From NCBI GenBank assembly GCA_008694505.1, contig VZDJ01004378.1, forward strand, positions 9,609,472 through 9,673,471: a DNA stretch of 64,000 nt, in the 5' to 3' direction. This DNA comes from Cyanoderma ruficeps (Eukaryota > Chordata > Aves > Passeriformes > Timaliidae). Below the pieces are notes generated by a model that saw only the letters and a list, made by a program, of their open reading frames with translations, ran no database searches and was not told where the DNA came from. The translations under genes and the position numbers were made by a program. The stretch's first letter is position 1. Each line of letters opens with the position of its first letter. Positions 12,821 to 24,893 of the stretch are shown here, one piece after another.

Positions 12821-15800
12821 CCAAGTTTATTTGTATCGCTAATTTTAGTAAGAAGTTGTTTGACAAAGAACTTCAGTATAGAGTCTCTGACCTTAGAATC
12901 AAAAATCAGCTCTTATTATCATAGGATTCAGTCTATTAACAGTAAATCTATAGTAAGAATTTGGATTTTGTCCTGTACCATATAAAAGTTTAGAAAAACC
13001 TATGCTTTTTTTTTTCAATGTGCAATATAATAGGCAAAGATCAGACTGTACCAGACTACTGGGAGCCTTTTAGAAGACCTTGTATTCAAGCAGTAAGGGA
13101 ATTTAAATAGGCCAGGTATAATCAATTGAATCATGTCCATCAAGCCTGAAAATCTCCTTTGACTTATATAACCTGCAATGATAATATCTTAGGAAAGGTA
13201 AACTGTGTGCTGATGAAGAGGGTGGGATGTAGTGATTCTGACAGGTTGACAACTGAACATTTCACTGTGTTGTACTGTGTCCAGCCTGGCCCTCAGGCTG
13301 CCTTATGCTGCACAAATTCCCTGCTGCAGGACAAGGTCAGGAAGTTCACTGGAACAGAGGAGCCTGAAATCATCACCCACTTCGAAGCTGCATTCGTGCT
13401 GCCTCTGTGGCCTTGTCTATGTGGCAGTGCAACAGGAAGCTCTTATGTATGTTTTTGCTGGGTTTTTTGACAGTAGAAATTATTTCATAAATTTGTTTTA
13501 TTGTAAGAAAATCATGATCAAAATCAATCATAGATCAAATAACCAGAAAGGAGGAACTTTCTTCCCCAGGCAGGTTTACCATTCAAAGGTCTGTCTAGGT
13601 CCTATCCAACAATGCATGAAGGCAGGGTTCCTGTCATCTGAAGGAATGTAAAATTTACTTCTTATCTGTCTTACTCTTTGTTCTACCTTTTTATGACAAC
13701 TATTTAATTAGGCCTTTGTTGGGATTTCTTATTCTGATCCAGAAAGAAGTCTGTACCTCTCATTCTTGTTCAAAACAACCTCCAAATAAATTAAATAATG
13801 TGTGAAAAAAAAGTTTGACCTACAGGAAAGGATCTAAATACAATATTGTATAAATACTACCGTTACTGCTTTTTTGATAACAAGGAAAGAGAGAAATAAA
13901 ATTTTAATCAACTTCATGGCATGTTTATTTTTTTATTTTATTTTCACTCAGTTACCCCTATACAGGTAAAAATGTGTCTATGAAATTTTTCCACTCAAAT
14001 ATTTTAATTATGTGAGTCTTCCCTCACTTGCACTGATTGTTCTAGTACTTCTCCTAAAATGATTTTTCTATATATTTTATTCTTTAATTTTGCAGACACT
14101 AATAAAAATATATGTATTTAAAAAGCAATAGCTCATTACAACAGACCAGTACACTTCACCTAGAAACTGAAGTGACAGGTGGTGAAAAAGAGAATACAAT
14201 ACTAAACAGAAATGTTTTTCTGAACTGGCAAAAAAACTTGTGAAAAAGTAGTTTTCTTTTCAAAATCATGAAAAATATCTCCTAATTCCTTTATGCAATT
14301 ACACCATAGAAACTCTAATAGCAAAACAGTTACATGACATGATCAGTGAGCTGTAAAAGTCATGGGAGATCGGTTTACATCCTGAAAAAGGGCTGTTTTG
14401 TCTCAAACTTACTAAATATTTTTTCAATCTGACAGTCAGCCAAGCTGGAGAAAACTTAGCTCTGCAGGACTCAAATATATAGGAAGATTCACGGCTTGGA
14501 AGCTCTGTCTCCAGTGAGATAAATTACTGACATTCAAAAAAAACCGTCAAGCCCTGATAATCAGATAAGAACTCAGCTGGCAAGGTTCAGGCCTGAGCAC
14601 TTCAATAGTGGAAATAGACTGGGATAGTGATAGTCTTGCCAATGACAAAATATCAGATAAGAAAATGGAGAGCCAATAAAACCTGATGTCATGCTCCCTT
14701 AAAGCATTGGATTATTATTGGATATTGGACATTACTGGATATTTTTCTGGATATAACAGAATATATTTAAGAAAATAATATATAATTTTGAAAACAAACA
14801 AACAAAACTGTCCTAGCATGTACCCAATAATAGATGGAACATATCACAATAAAAGTATGTTGTAATTTATTTTTTCTGTGAAATGCTGGTGGACTTGGCT
14901 ACAGTGTTTGCAGAATAAACAAAAAATCAGTCATATCTACATGGTTGCATTAATAAGGCTTAGACCTGAAACTCAATTCTTTCTGACCTTCAGTGTATCT
15001 CATTTACCACAGTATTTACTGCATGGTATAGAAATATGTGAGTCCTTGAATAAATGGGAGACAAAAGAGCCCCTGTGGGCATTTCAGACATCTGAAATGT
15101 TGGCAGTATGGAATGAATTTGTTTTACTTGTCAAGGCTTGCCTTTGCGTTATTGAATCTTCTAACTTGTTACCAAGCTTTAAATAACTAAGGAATACAGC
15201 ATGTCAATGTATCAATCCAATAAAATAATTTTTCCGTGTTATTTTATTCAAACACACTGAGTTAGGGCTTTTAAAACAAGAATTCTCTTTATACAATGGG
15301 TAGAGACAGAAAAACAAGGTTGCACTGTGTAAAACATTATGCATTTATTGACAAAATTTTATCACTACAGGTTCAATAGTGTACCTGTCAAAAGCACTCA
15401 CAGAAAAAAACCAGAACTGGTTACAGGCTAGAAGTTAGTAAGTACTCTCTTTGCTGTGTCTCAAGACAAACATTCATTGTAAAATTCAATTTATGGATCG
15501 CCACACTTTGTCAATAAATTGCAGTTCTTGAATGTAGCTAATCTCTAAGTAGACGAAGCAGGTGTTGTTCCTAATGAAGTGTATGTAAGCACATGGCTGA
15601 ACTCACCCGAGGAAACAGTTCTTAAATATAACCCTAGTCTTAATTTTAATAAGTTCAAAATCATGAATATACTGTTGGTTTTGCATGACTTCACAAAACA
15701 GAGGGCCTTTAATACCAGTCTACCCAGTGGCATTTGGGTTGCTGCTCAGAGACACTGCACTGCCGTTGACATGCACCAGCAGGAAATGGATGAAGATGTC

Positions 15801-18800
15801 GAAGGCTAGTCTGTACACTGGAAATAGAACCTAAAATTTTCAGCTAAGCTGAATGTTAATTGTTTTGTTTCTATCCAACTGATGCTTCATGACAGGCCCT
15901 AAGCAAGCCCAATCAAAGGAATGCACATGCACTGTCCAAACCCCAGCTCTAGTGCCAATGTGATCCAGAGTGGGAGCACTCCAGCAAGGTACACAGGGGG
16001 TTTTACAAACCAACCTCTGTTATGAAATGTCACTCTTACAGGTGATGCAGCAATTTGGCCCCAGCAAAATTAGGTCTGCTAAAGCAGAAACCAGAACATC
16101 TGGAAAATGTCTTTAACATTTTCTCCCTAGATATGCTGGAGATACCACAAAAGAACCTTTGAGCTATACTTAAGTAGTTTTTAGGGTTTTTTTCCCTCAA
16201 AAGACTTTCGGGTTTCTTTCATTTACACAGGTCTCTCATATAAACACAAGTTATGTGGGGTCGTGCAAAAGCCTGTGGTTACATGCAGTATAGTCATTTT
16301 AAGTAAGACAATGAAAATAAGTAAGGCATTTTAAGTAAGGCAATGCAAATAAATAACTACTGTAACTAGTCAAGAGGTGACATTTCGTTTACATAATAAT
16401 TACTGCTTATAACAATCTATTTGTTTAACATACTATTATTGTTTAATCAAAGCTGGAAATTAACTTTTTATGAATGAATGAATGACTTTTTTATGAATGG
16501 CTAAAGGTAAAAAGGAGTTTATACATATTCATAATTTACATCAAATTTCAAAATCATGAAAAGTAGAGAACGGAGACATTGTTTTAGAAATCTTCAGTTT
16601 GTATATCTCAGTCTTCCTGTAAGAATACATCATTATTTGTAAAACTATAAATATATTCTTTTTCAAAACACACATATATATAAATCATGTTGGATCTATA
16701 TTTTTCAGCTTTTTGAAAGACAGTATTTTCTATAAACTAATTGTGAAGAAATTACATAGCATTTATTACAGAAATTTTGGTGAGTAGCACATAAAAATCC
16801 ACTTTAAAGGTTGTTTTTCAACTAATGAGAAAAATGAGTTACTCTGAGTTTCAGAACTGCTTAAAACATGCCATTCCTTGTTAGAGAATGTTTATTGGTA
16901 AATTGTGGTATAAAGGTCTTCTGGCTACAGAGATAAGGAATGGGTAAATAGAAAATTTATTTTAAGATGAAGTCACGCTCTTAATATTTGAATTCCACAG
17001 GTTATAGAGATTAATATTTCTTTAAAGTTTTTTTTTAGTTTATTCTTTAGAGAAGCAAATCATGGAACTTTCTTTACGGCCTATAACAAACTTTCTGTAT
17101 TTAACAATATATTTATAATCACTGAAAACCAGAACTCAGGTTTCTAGTTCCAGCATAGCTGTTTTGTGAACCTCATGGCAGGCCTAGAAGATGACAATTC
17201 CAAATTTAGACACTACCTGTCCTAGGAGACCTGTCAAACTTGAAAATGAAAATGTAGCATTTCTGAAGCAGGAAGTGTACTTTATTTTGAAGGTCATGTA
17301 AATTTAATGCTTACAAGCATAAAAGGTATACTACAATCACTGAATATCCAGAAGATTAATGAAAAGGATTATTTGCTTTCCTGCCTGATTCCATTTGTGA
17401 ATACACATACTTGGTATCTTCACACTCTCAGCTAGGCCTGTATTTTTCTACTTTCTATGCTAGAACCAAAGTCAGCAATTACAATAAGCTGTTACAGTGA
17501 AAATTTCCATGTGCAAAGGAAATGTTCACATTTTTAGGAGCAAAGAAGTACAGAAATGTGATCTGTATGCATAAAATTTGCTTGGTATATGAAAATAAAC
17601 CAAGATTACTTTTTAATAAAGGTACTGCATGTTTATTCTAGTGGTATCTGCACTTGGAAATGTTGCTAATTACAATTTAAGGTTGAAAACCTTTATTTTT
17701 TTTTAACCTTGCAGAAGGTTATTGATTAGTTATTATACATCAGCCAAACTAGGGCTGTCAAACCAAAGGCTTGAGTTTGCTGGATCCTGCCTTTCAGATT
17801 AGTTGTTTCACGACTTTCTCATCACTTCACTGAGTCATTTTGCAGCTGACATCAATACAACTACTTCAGGGAAGACTTCAATAGAAATAGCAGGAAGAAT
17901 TTTCCTATGCCTATTAGGGTCATGAATGTCAAGTGATTACAAGTATTATTACATTAAATATAGATTGAAAATATCCTGTGATCAGTTTACTTAGTGTTGT
18001 TGGGGTTTTATTCCTGTTTTGTTTCTGAGTTCCTTAAAATGGCTTTTCAGTTGAATTGAAAACATAGAGTTCATGTCTCTTTTCCATGAAATGTTTTGCC
18101 CTGGTGCTTTTTCTTCTCTTACTTTATGGTTACATCAGATAGACAATTAAGATCGTAGGTTTTACTGAGTTGCAATGCATCAGCAGTTTGTCTAAACTTT
18201 AAAGTTGCATCTCTAAAGAGATTCTATCAGTTCTATCAATTGCAAAATCTAGTTCTGCAAAAACACAGAATAATGGCTTGAAAGAAAATGGGTACAGTCA
18301 AGGTTATGATCGCCATCTGACTTCCTAGGGACTTATAGAAAAGTTGATGTGTACATTTCCTTTTTTAGTCTTCCCTGCATGCTCAGTCTTATCAACATTG
18401 TACATTTCTTTCTGTTTACCAAAGTGGTACCATGAGGGAACAGCAATGAAGAGTAGCTGTATAAAATCAAAATATTAAAGAGAAACAGCTTAGGCAATGT
18501 TTTCACTTGCATATCTATTAGAGTAGATATATTGCTATTCTATTTCTCAGTACTCAGCAAGAATCCCTGTGAAGTCATAAACATAATTTTTCCTGTAAGA
18601 CCTTTACAGATTCCCCAGATAATTGAGTAACAATATGCAGTGTAATCCAGGTTTATAATAAAATGACAGGAATTGCTTTCCTAACCTTTTAACTTTATTT
18701 TTATTAGCAACCAAATAAAATTTTTGACAATTTGAGACCTACGCTAGGAAAGTGCAACTATCTTTCCAAAGGTCAAAAGTAGGATTTAAGCAGAGGAAAT

Positions 18801-20975
18801 GAAACATCATTATATACCTCCAGAATCTGAGGAACCTGCCACTTCTCATGGTAGACAAGCTGACCTCTTGCAGATCATCTACTAGCAGAATTCAAAACGT
18901 AAGATCCCAATACATAAGAAAAAGGGTAAAATGTTCATCTGTAAAAGGCTTCAGAAATAGTACTCTGTATTTAACTGCCCTTTGTATTGCAGTGCCTATA
19001 AAAAATCAAAAGAGCTAATGGCTAAATCATATCTCTAACTCCTATTTTGGATCTTTTAAAGGCATCACAGGCACAGGACTTGTCTGACCCACATTTCTGG
19101 GACCATTTCAGAATCTGTATCTATGTTTATGAGAGGCACAGCAGATGGGGAGCCCTGGCTGTGGAAAAAGTACGTGTAGTTGGATATAAGCTAAAGCCTA
19201 GAAAACAGAAGAGGAAAAATACCAGCATCACAGATAATTCAAGGAGCAAGACATTGCTGCATGTATTGATTATTGATGTACACTCAGTACAGCAACATTC
19301 ATAAAACTGCAGCTATAGTAGACATTAATAGCAAGATACAATGAATAAAAGTTAATCTTTTGGCTAACTTTTCAAAATATGACTTATATTAATTGATTAA
19401 GCTAATAAAATGTGCATTTCTCTTTAGAGTTCAGAGTTCACCAATATCACTCAATCTTTTGTATGTTAAAGTATCAGTTGTAAGTGTTAAGGCCCCTTCT
19501 ACTGGTTCAGTTAATGCTGGTGAGTTTGTCTTTAGGATAACATTAGGAAAAACTTCAGGCAGTAGAGACACTTGTACTTCTTTGTACTGCCATGTAACCA
19601 TTCTGCCCGATGTAAGGTATTTCTTACCAGGTAAATATGTGCAATTTACAACACTGTTTGATCCCTCTGTAAATGTATGACTTGTAACTCTCTCTATACA
19701 GCAAATACAAGAAAGAACGACATCTGTCTGTATGTCAGAGTTTGTATTGTGAAATGCAAACTGACTCAGACTGAATAGAATTATTCAGTGTTCCCCACTG
19801 TGTAGAACCACTAAAGTCAAGAGAAAATGGATGTGCATGTGTGCATGTGTCCTGCTTCTCGGCTGTGTAACTGTTTTAAAAATGTATCTTATGCAATTTT
19901 GTGAAGATTCTCAGAAACCATGAAAATGTTTGTATTTATGAAGAACTGCTCCAAGGCTGCTAGAAATATTACTATCAGTCCAAACTTTATTCTCCGTGGT
20001 CATTATCATTTGAAATACATGTACTCGTTAAGTTTTCATAAATTCCCTCTTCTGCCTGTTGTTTTCCTGATTCTGGCTTTTTTATCCCATCAGCTTTGAA
20101 GGCTGCATTTGATTTCTTCTTCTTCAAATGGAGATTTTTCAAGCATTTCCACAGCGTATTCCCTGATCAGAGACTAGCTCCAGCTGAAATGTATGGCTTT
20201 ATTTATCCCATCAGGTTCTTATTATATCTGCCTGAAAAAACTGACAGAGCCACTTAACAGCGATGGCAGCTGCCACAATATCAAATGTGAAGAATGAACA
20301 AAAGATTCATCTTTAGATTCGTTTGTCAATGAACAAAAATACAGAGGTGATCCAAGACAAACGCAGCAATCACTATGACATTAGACAACAATTAGGTAAC
20401 AAGGTGCAGAACAATGAACTATTCAATATGTGTATCAGCTTTATGTACAGACAAAGATATACTGATAGGCACAAGAATAGTGTAGACTCATCACAAAATC
20501 TGCCACTCAGTAAAAATCTCACATGTGTGCTTGGCACAATGGTGAGTTCCAGAAAACCTTATTCATTTAACTAAGTTTGAACTAATTTAGGCACATCTTA
20601 ATACATGTATCACACTTTTCTAATCATCTTAATATTTAACAGAGGTTATTCACAAAGGTCTGGTTAGTACTTCATGGGCCCATGAGTGATAAGAACGAAG
20701 TGCGTCATAAAACAGAACTATTTCCCAGTTTATGTGAAGAGGAACTGACTGGACATAATGTAGTCACGCAAGCCAGTACACCTGACTGCATGGTGGCTTA
20801 AAGCAAATGAGTAAAAAAATCAGACTTTTCTTGGAGTCTTTGGCCTTTCTCTTATTTCGGCAGTTATTCAATCAGTTCAAACAGGTGTGCAAGTTTTTGG
20901 CAAAACAATACTTTTTTCTGTTCCAGAGAACCAGAAAAACACTTCTGTTAAATCCTTGAGGTGCAGTTCATCATA
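12821..20975. other. AT-rich non-coding sequence, no gene recognised
   Basis: No coding exon or RNA gene is supported. A slightly GC-richer patch at 13.25-13.45 kb gives overlapping frames on the plus strand of up to 124 codons but without a recognisable domain. A 95-codon frame at 19.39-19.68 kb is likewise unrecognised. One two-copy 32-bp tandem repeat is listed separately. Confidence 0.65.
16295..16358. repeat. Two-copy 32-bp tandem repeat
   Basis: Two adjacent copies beginning CATTTTAAGTAAG (first at 16295, second at 16327) share period 32 with a few substitutions. This is a local duplication in AT-rich unique sequence, somewhat older than the exact duplication at 12.07 kb. Confidence 0.8.
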
Positions 20976-20977
20976 TG

Positions 20978-21129
20978 AACTGCCTTGGATCAGTTGGGCA
21001 GAGCAGTGTACCTGTAGCACCAAGGCTGTGAGTTCAATCCCTGAATGAGCCTTACAGTTCAGAATTGGGCCTGATGATCCTCATGGGCCCTTTCCAACTC
21101 AGAATATTCTGTGATTTTTTTTTTTTTTG
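20978..21129 (+). mobile_element. tRNA-headed SINE with CR1 tail (TguSINE1-like)
   Basis: The 5' part looks like a decayed tRNA gene. An A-box-like segment (GGATCAGTTGGG, about 20987-20998) is followed by a B-box-like GAGTTCAATCC at 21030-21040, with the spacing of an RNA polymerase III internal promoter. From about 21070 it reads into the last part of a CR1 element (ATGGGCCCTTTCCAACTCAG, then ATTCTGTGAT) and ends in a run of T. A tRNA head fused to a CR1 3' end is the known structure of TguSINE1 in songbirds, a tRNA-Ile-derived SINE thought to be moved by CR1 enzymes. No target duplication is seen, as expected for CR1-type insertion. The copy looks intact in length but diverged in the head. 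Confidence 0.8.
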
Positions 21130-22878
21130 AGCTCTGATTATACATCTGATATACCTCTGACAAGAATACTATATAAAAGGGTGATATTTCCACCCCTTTT
21201 TATAATTTTATTCAGCTTAGAAAGGATGGCTAATGGAATTACATGGCATTACTGTGGCCTATTCTGCCATAAAAACAGAGGTCACAAGGAGGTGAAGATT
21301 AAGCCACTTCAAAGACATTTCTGTGCTGTCCTATTAGTGATGCTCATCTATGCTCTTTATGTTAGAGAAAAAAGATAGACACTGCAACTTAACCAGAAAA
21401 ATAATAGCTACTGAACATTAGTTTTCAGTCTGTAAACAGCATGGTACTATTGTAAAAATACTGCATGTATCTAATTGCCTCACTGTCTGAAGTTGTCTCA
21501 TCTCTCCACAGAGTTTCAAATGGATATTCAAAGGCCTGCTTTCATGGATTAGGAAATATCTTGGCTTGCATTTTGCCTGGCAATATAGTTGAAGTTTTCA
21601 CATTGGCTGGATTCATTACAGCAATAAAAGAAAATTTGATATGTCTCAACTCATTTCATGGAAACTCCCATTCAAATTCATTGAATTAAACCTTTCCATT
21701 TGTATCTTGGTTAATCAGACATTTGCAAATGAATACACAGATATAGTTATTACAGGGCATTCATCTCTTTGGTCATCGGTTTGTTCTATTTTATCTCTTA
21801 AACTTGCGAACAGGAGGGATCATAGAATCACACCAACTACTTAAGGTGACCTCTCACTGGAAACCAGTTTAATGGGGCCTGAAGACAGAACTCTCTAAGC
21901 TGAGGAACACCTAGTTTTGCCTAGCTACAGTTTTTTCATGGAGGAATTGAATTTTTATCCTCTCTTCTCTTGGAAGTCCTATGTTTGTTTCAACTATATC
22001 ATCACATCTTTCTGTATGCACTGCTAATTTTAATCTCAAATTTTGTTTTCCCTTTTGCTTTTTTTTCCCTTTTTTTTCTCAGAAAAGGCAGATGATAACT
22101 GGGAATCTTACTCCTGCCTTTTTTTTTCCCCTAGAGAAATTTAGAAAAATATCTAGTTCTTTCCTTCTTAATCTAAAAAGTTTAGACAATCATTTGGAAA
22201 AACAGAAACTGTAATTAAAAAAACTTGCTGATTTTAATTTCTTTATTATTGTAGAACCCAAGATATGGATAATTTTCCATACTACAGCACACATCTTCAG
22301 CTATCTTTATATACATAACTGTATAAAATTGATGGGCTTGGTATTCTTTCCATTTATGACTGACATGTAATTTCTCGCTTCCTTTCTGTTGCAGTTCTAC
22401 ATCTGCTTTTCATCAAAACTTGTTTTTGCAAAAAAAGGAAAGGAAATACCATATTAAAAAAATCTTTAAAGTGTTGGTCCATGTAGTCAGAGTAATATTC
22501 ACTCTCCACAATTATCTTGTGTGAGGCTTAATGGAGGGTCACAGTTCTGTATTCAAATGTTTTCTTAAAATGTTGGAACATTTCAATCTTTTCCAGGCAC
22601 AAATAAATAACGTTTTTATCCCATTTTCTTTCTTTTTGAACAATGCTGATGTAGGGATGCAGAAACGAGGGAGGTTTTTTTGTAACCAAGACGTAAAAAG
22701 GCAAAGACAGATGATTAAAAACCTGCTCATCATTTCCTCTAAGATAATTGATGTCATACTGGCCACTGTTACATACTTAAATCAATAACACTACAAAAAA
22801 AGTAGAATGAAGAAGGATCAAAAGCAGTAAAAAAATAGGTGAGATTTTTCACCTCCCATTTTAGTTTTGCAGCAAAAC
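21130..22878. other. Non-coding sequence; possible short CR1 relic near 21.82 kb
   Basis: No gene recognised. At 21818-21832 a GGATCATAGAATCAC string resembles the reverse complement of a CR1 3' terminus, and the following 50 bases could be a degraded CR1 end, but similarity is too short to be firm. The rest is AT-rich with T/C runs near 22.06 and 22.12 kb. Confidence 0.55.
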
Positions 22879-22879
22879 C

Positions 22880-23110
22880 CACCCACAATAAGTGAGGACA
22901 CCTTCAACTAGACCTGGTTGTTCAGAGTCCCATCCAACCTGACCTGTTTCCAGAGACTCGGCACCTAAACCATATCTGGGCAACCTGTGCAGGTGTTGCG
23001 CCACACTGATAATAAAATTTTCTTCCTCATATCTACTCTGAATCTACCCTCTTTTAATTTAAAATTGTTACCCCTTGTCCTATCAGTATAGGTCCTGCTA
23101 CAGAAAAAGG
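22880..23110 (-). mobile_element. CR1 LINE 3'-region fragment
   Basis: On the plus strand this reads as the reverse complement of the CR1 3' untranslated region and the end of its reverse-transcriptase ORF. Landmarks are GAGGACACCTTCAACTAGACC, then CCCATCCAACCTGACC, GGGCAACCTGTGCAGGTG and TACCCCTTGTCCTATCAGTA, in the order expected for a minus-strand CR1. Its terminal ATTCTATG tail is missing, and the copy is truncated at both ends and diverged. CR1 copies are usually 5'-truncated non-LTR retrotransposons; this one has no coding capacity. Confidence 0.9.
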
Positions 23111-24100
23111 AGCAGGGACTGCACCCCTACTTCGATTAGTGGGAGCCTGTGGTTGTGCATATGCATGTACCTCTGTGACTGTGAACCAACACGTGGAAGG
23201 TGGTCAGGCTTTTCTTATGCTCTTTCCCATGCATTCCCCCACCACTTCCCAAGAAGAGTTTTTTCTAGGCTTCCTTACCAGCAGCAAATCAAAAACTAAC
23301 ACCAGCAGCTGGGGAAACGATTTGGATGGGTCCAAGACAGCTGTTCATATGTAAACATTCCCTAAGCCTGTCTTGCCTGAAGAAGTTGACTTAGTTCCTT
23401 GCAATCAGTTGGGAAATGATGAAGTCACTGGTAGGATTATTTATGCATGTGGATTCTAATATTACATTGTAATAGTGAGCAGCTCTTCAAAGGATTCATT
23501 TGTGTTGATGGCTAGGTGGTTTTCATTTCTTGGTTACAAAATTAATACACTGTGTCCAGAGATTCATCTCCCAGCAAATACTTTTATATTAGCCAATATA
23601 CATAGTACTTTTCTCAAAAGAATTTACACTTGGGATTGATTAAACATGCTAGCCAGAAGGAGACTATTACCCAGATAACAGGTAACTATATTTCCACTCC
23701 TCTAGGGAACTCCTCAGATAAATCTTGGACTACGAATATCAGTATTAGTCCAAGTATGTCTCATTTCACTGGAAATGACCAAGAGAAAAGCACTGAAACC
23801 ATTATAAAGATTCAATTTTCTGTACACACTGGAAGTGTGGTAATTATGAGGTCTTCTTAATAGTTAATCTTTTGAAATCAGTCTACTTAGAAACACTTTT
23901 CCCCCTATCTAAGCTTTTACAATTTGAGGTAAGGTAGAATTGCCTTCTTAGTAGTAAATGCTGGTTGTCAAGGTCAGAGTAATTCTCAAGGGGGGTACCA
24001 CTGGCTACTGGTACTGTATCCCACCCCTCGCAGTCCTTACTCATAAGTAATTTATTTCTTTCCCCAAACTCTCCTTCTCTCTTTCTAAACAAGAGAGCGC
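23111..24100. other. Non-coding sequence, no gene recognised
   Basis: Unique-looking sequence between a CR1 fragment and the LTR-like block at 24.1 kb. Frames of up to about 76 codons are present without any recognisable domain. The 23.95-24.10 kb part is C/T-rich and could belong to the LTR-like block, whose left edge is not certain. Confidence 0.55.
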
Positions 24101-24104
24101 GAGA

Positions 24105-24893
24105 TGTTGCAGTATGTTTTTGTCACTAATAGTCTGTTTTGTTTCCCCCTTGCTTTGCTGGTTCAGCCTAAGTTACACCCTCTGCCCCAACGGCTTATCT
24201 TCCCTAAGGCCTACCTACCCCTTGTTATAGAAAGTCCTCTGTTCCTCCTCTTTCTGAGTTGTCAATCCCACATGGTACCTGCCCCCTGCTTTGGAAATCC
24301 CCTTGAAAATCCCCTAATATTTGAAGCCCCATTGGTTTGTTTGATCTGTTGCCCTCCCCCTGGGTTCCCCATTGGTGTGTATATTGTCAATCCTGCCCTG
24401 TAATCCTCCCCTGTGTTTTCCCTATTGGTTAAGAATTGTACCCGCCCCCTGAGACCTTCCCTGTTTGTAAGTTCTTGCACATGCCAATTTGGTCTTTGGT
24501 CTTTGGTCCTGGACCCTTCCTCGGTGTGGCTTCCTTTGGAAACCATATGGAAGACCTCTCCCTGGTCCTTGCTCCTGCCCTCGATGCCTGACATCCTGTG
24601 TCATAAGCCCACAGCTGTATCCCGGACTGTGCTGCTCTCTGGGAACAGCCCACTCTCAGCCTGGTGCTGGGAGCTGGCTGGGGAGAATCCAGCACCACAT
24701 CACTGTCCAGATGCTGCAGGAAGATGTCTCCTGGTCTTCCTGTACCTCTTATAGGGATGTCAAAGTAGGTCTTATGAAGCAAGTGCAGTATGCCACAGGA
24801 AACTGTCCTATGATCAAAAGCGGGTTTGAAAAATTTCAACAGGTAAATAAAGTTGATTTTCCTGCTTTTTAATTTCTATTCTCAGCTCTTTAT
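24105..24893 (+). mobile_element. Probable solo LTR (ERV1-like), edges uncertain
   Basis: This block is clearly GC-richer than its surroundings and has the look of a retroviral U3-R-U5. It may begin TGTTGCAG at 24105. It carries three inverted CCAAT boxes in similar C-rich context (ATTGG at 24331, 24371 and 24424), repeated short motifs such as TTGTCAATCC, a long GC-rich middle (24.49-24.78 kb) and an AATAAA at 24846-24851. Multiple CCAAT boxes and C-rich direct repeats are common in gammaretrovirus-type U3 regions. I could not find a matching target duplication or a convincing CA-3' end, so the right edge is a guess and the class is inference. Several overlapping frames of 100-136 codons on both strands are by-products of the base composition. 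Alternatives are an unrelated GC-rich promoter or a lineage-specific non-LTR repeat. Confidence 0.55.
24846..24851 (+). promoter_or_regulatory. Candidate poly(A) signal AATAAA
   Basis: Canonical hexamer close to the 3' side of the LTR-like block, just after a CAGGTAAAT string that also looks like a splice donor. It supports plus-strand reading of the block. Confidence 0.45.

Noticed and set aside
20978..21050. Possible functional tRNA gene
   Set aside because: The A and B boxes are imperfect and the sequence runs directly into a CR1 tail, so it is the head of a SINE.
24262..24872. Several overlapping 110-136-codon frames on both strands
   Set aside because: They overlap in several frames within a GC-rich LTR-like block where stops are scarce, and none resembles a known protein or a retroviral gene.
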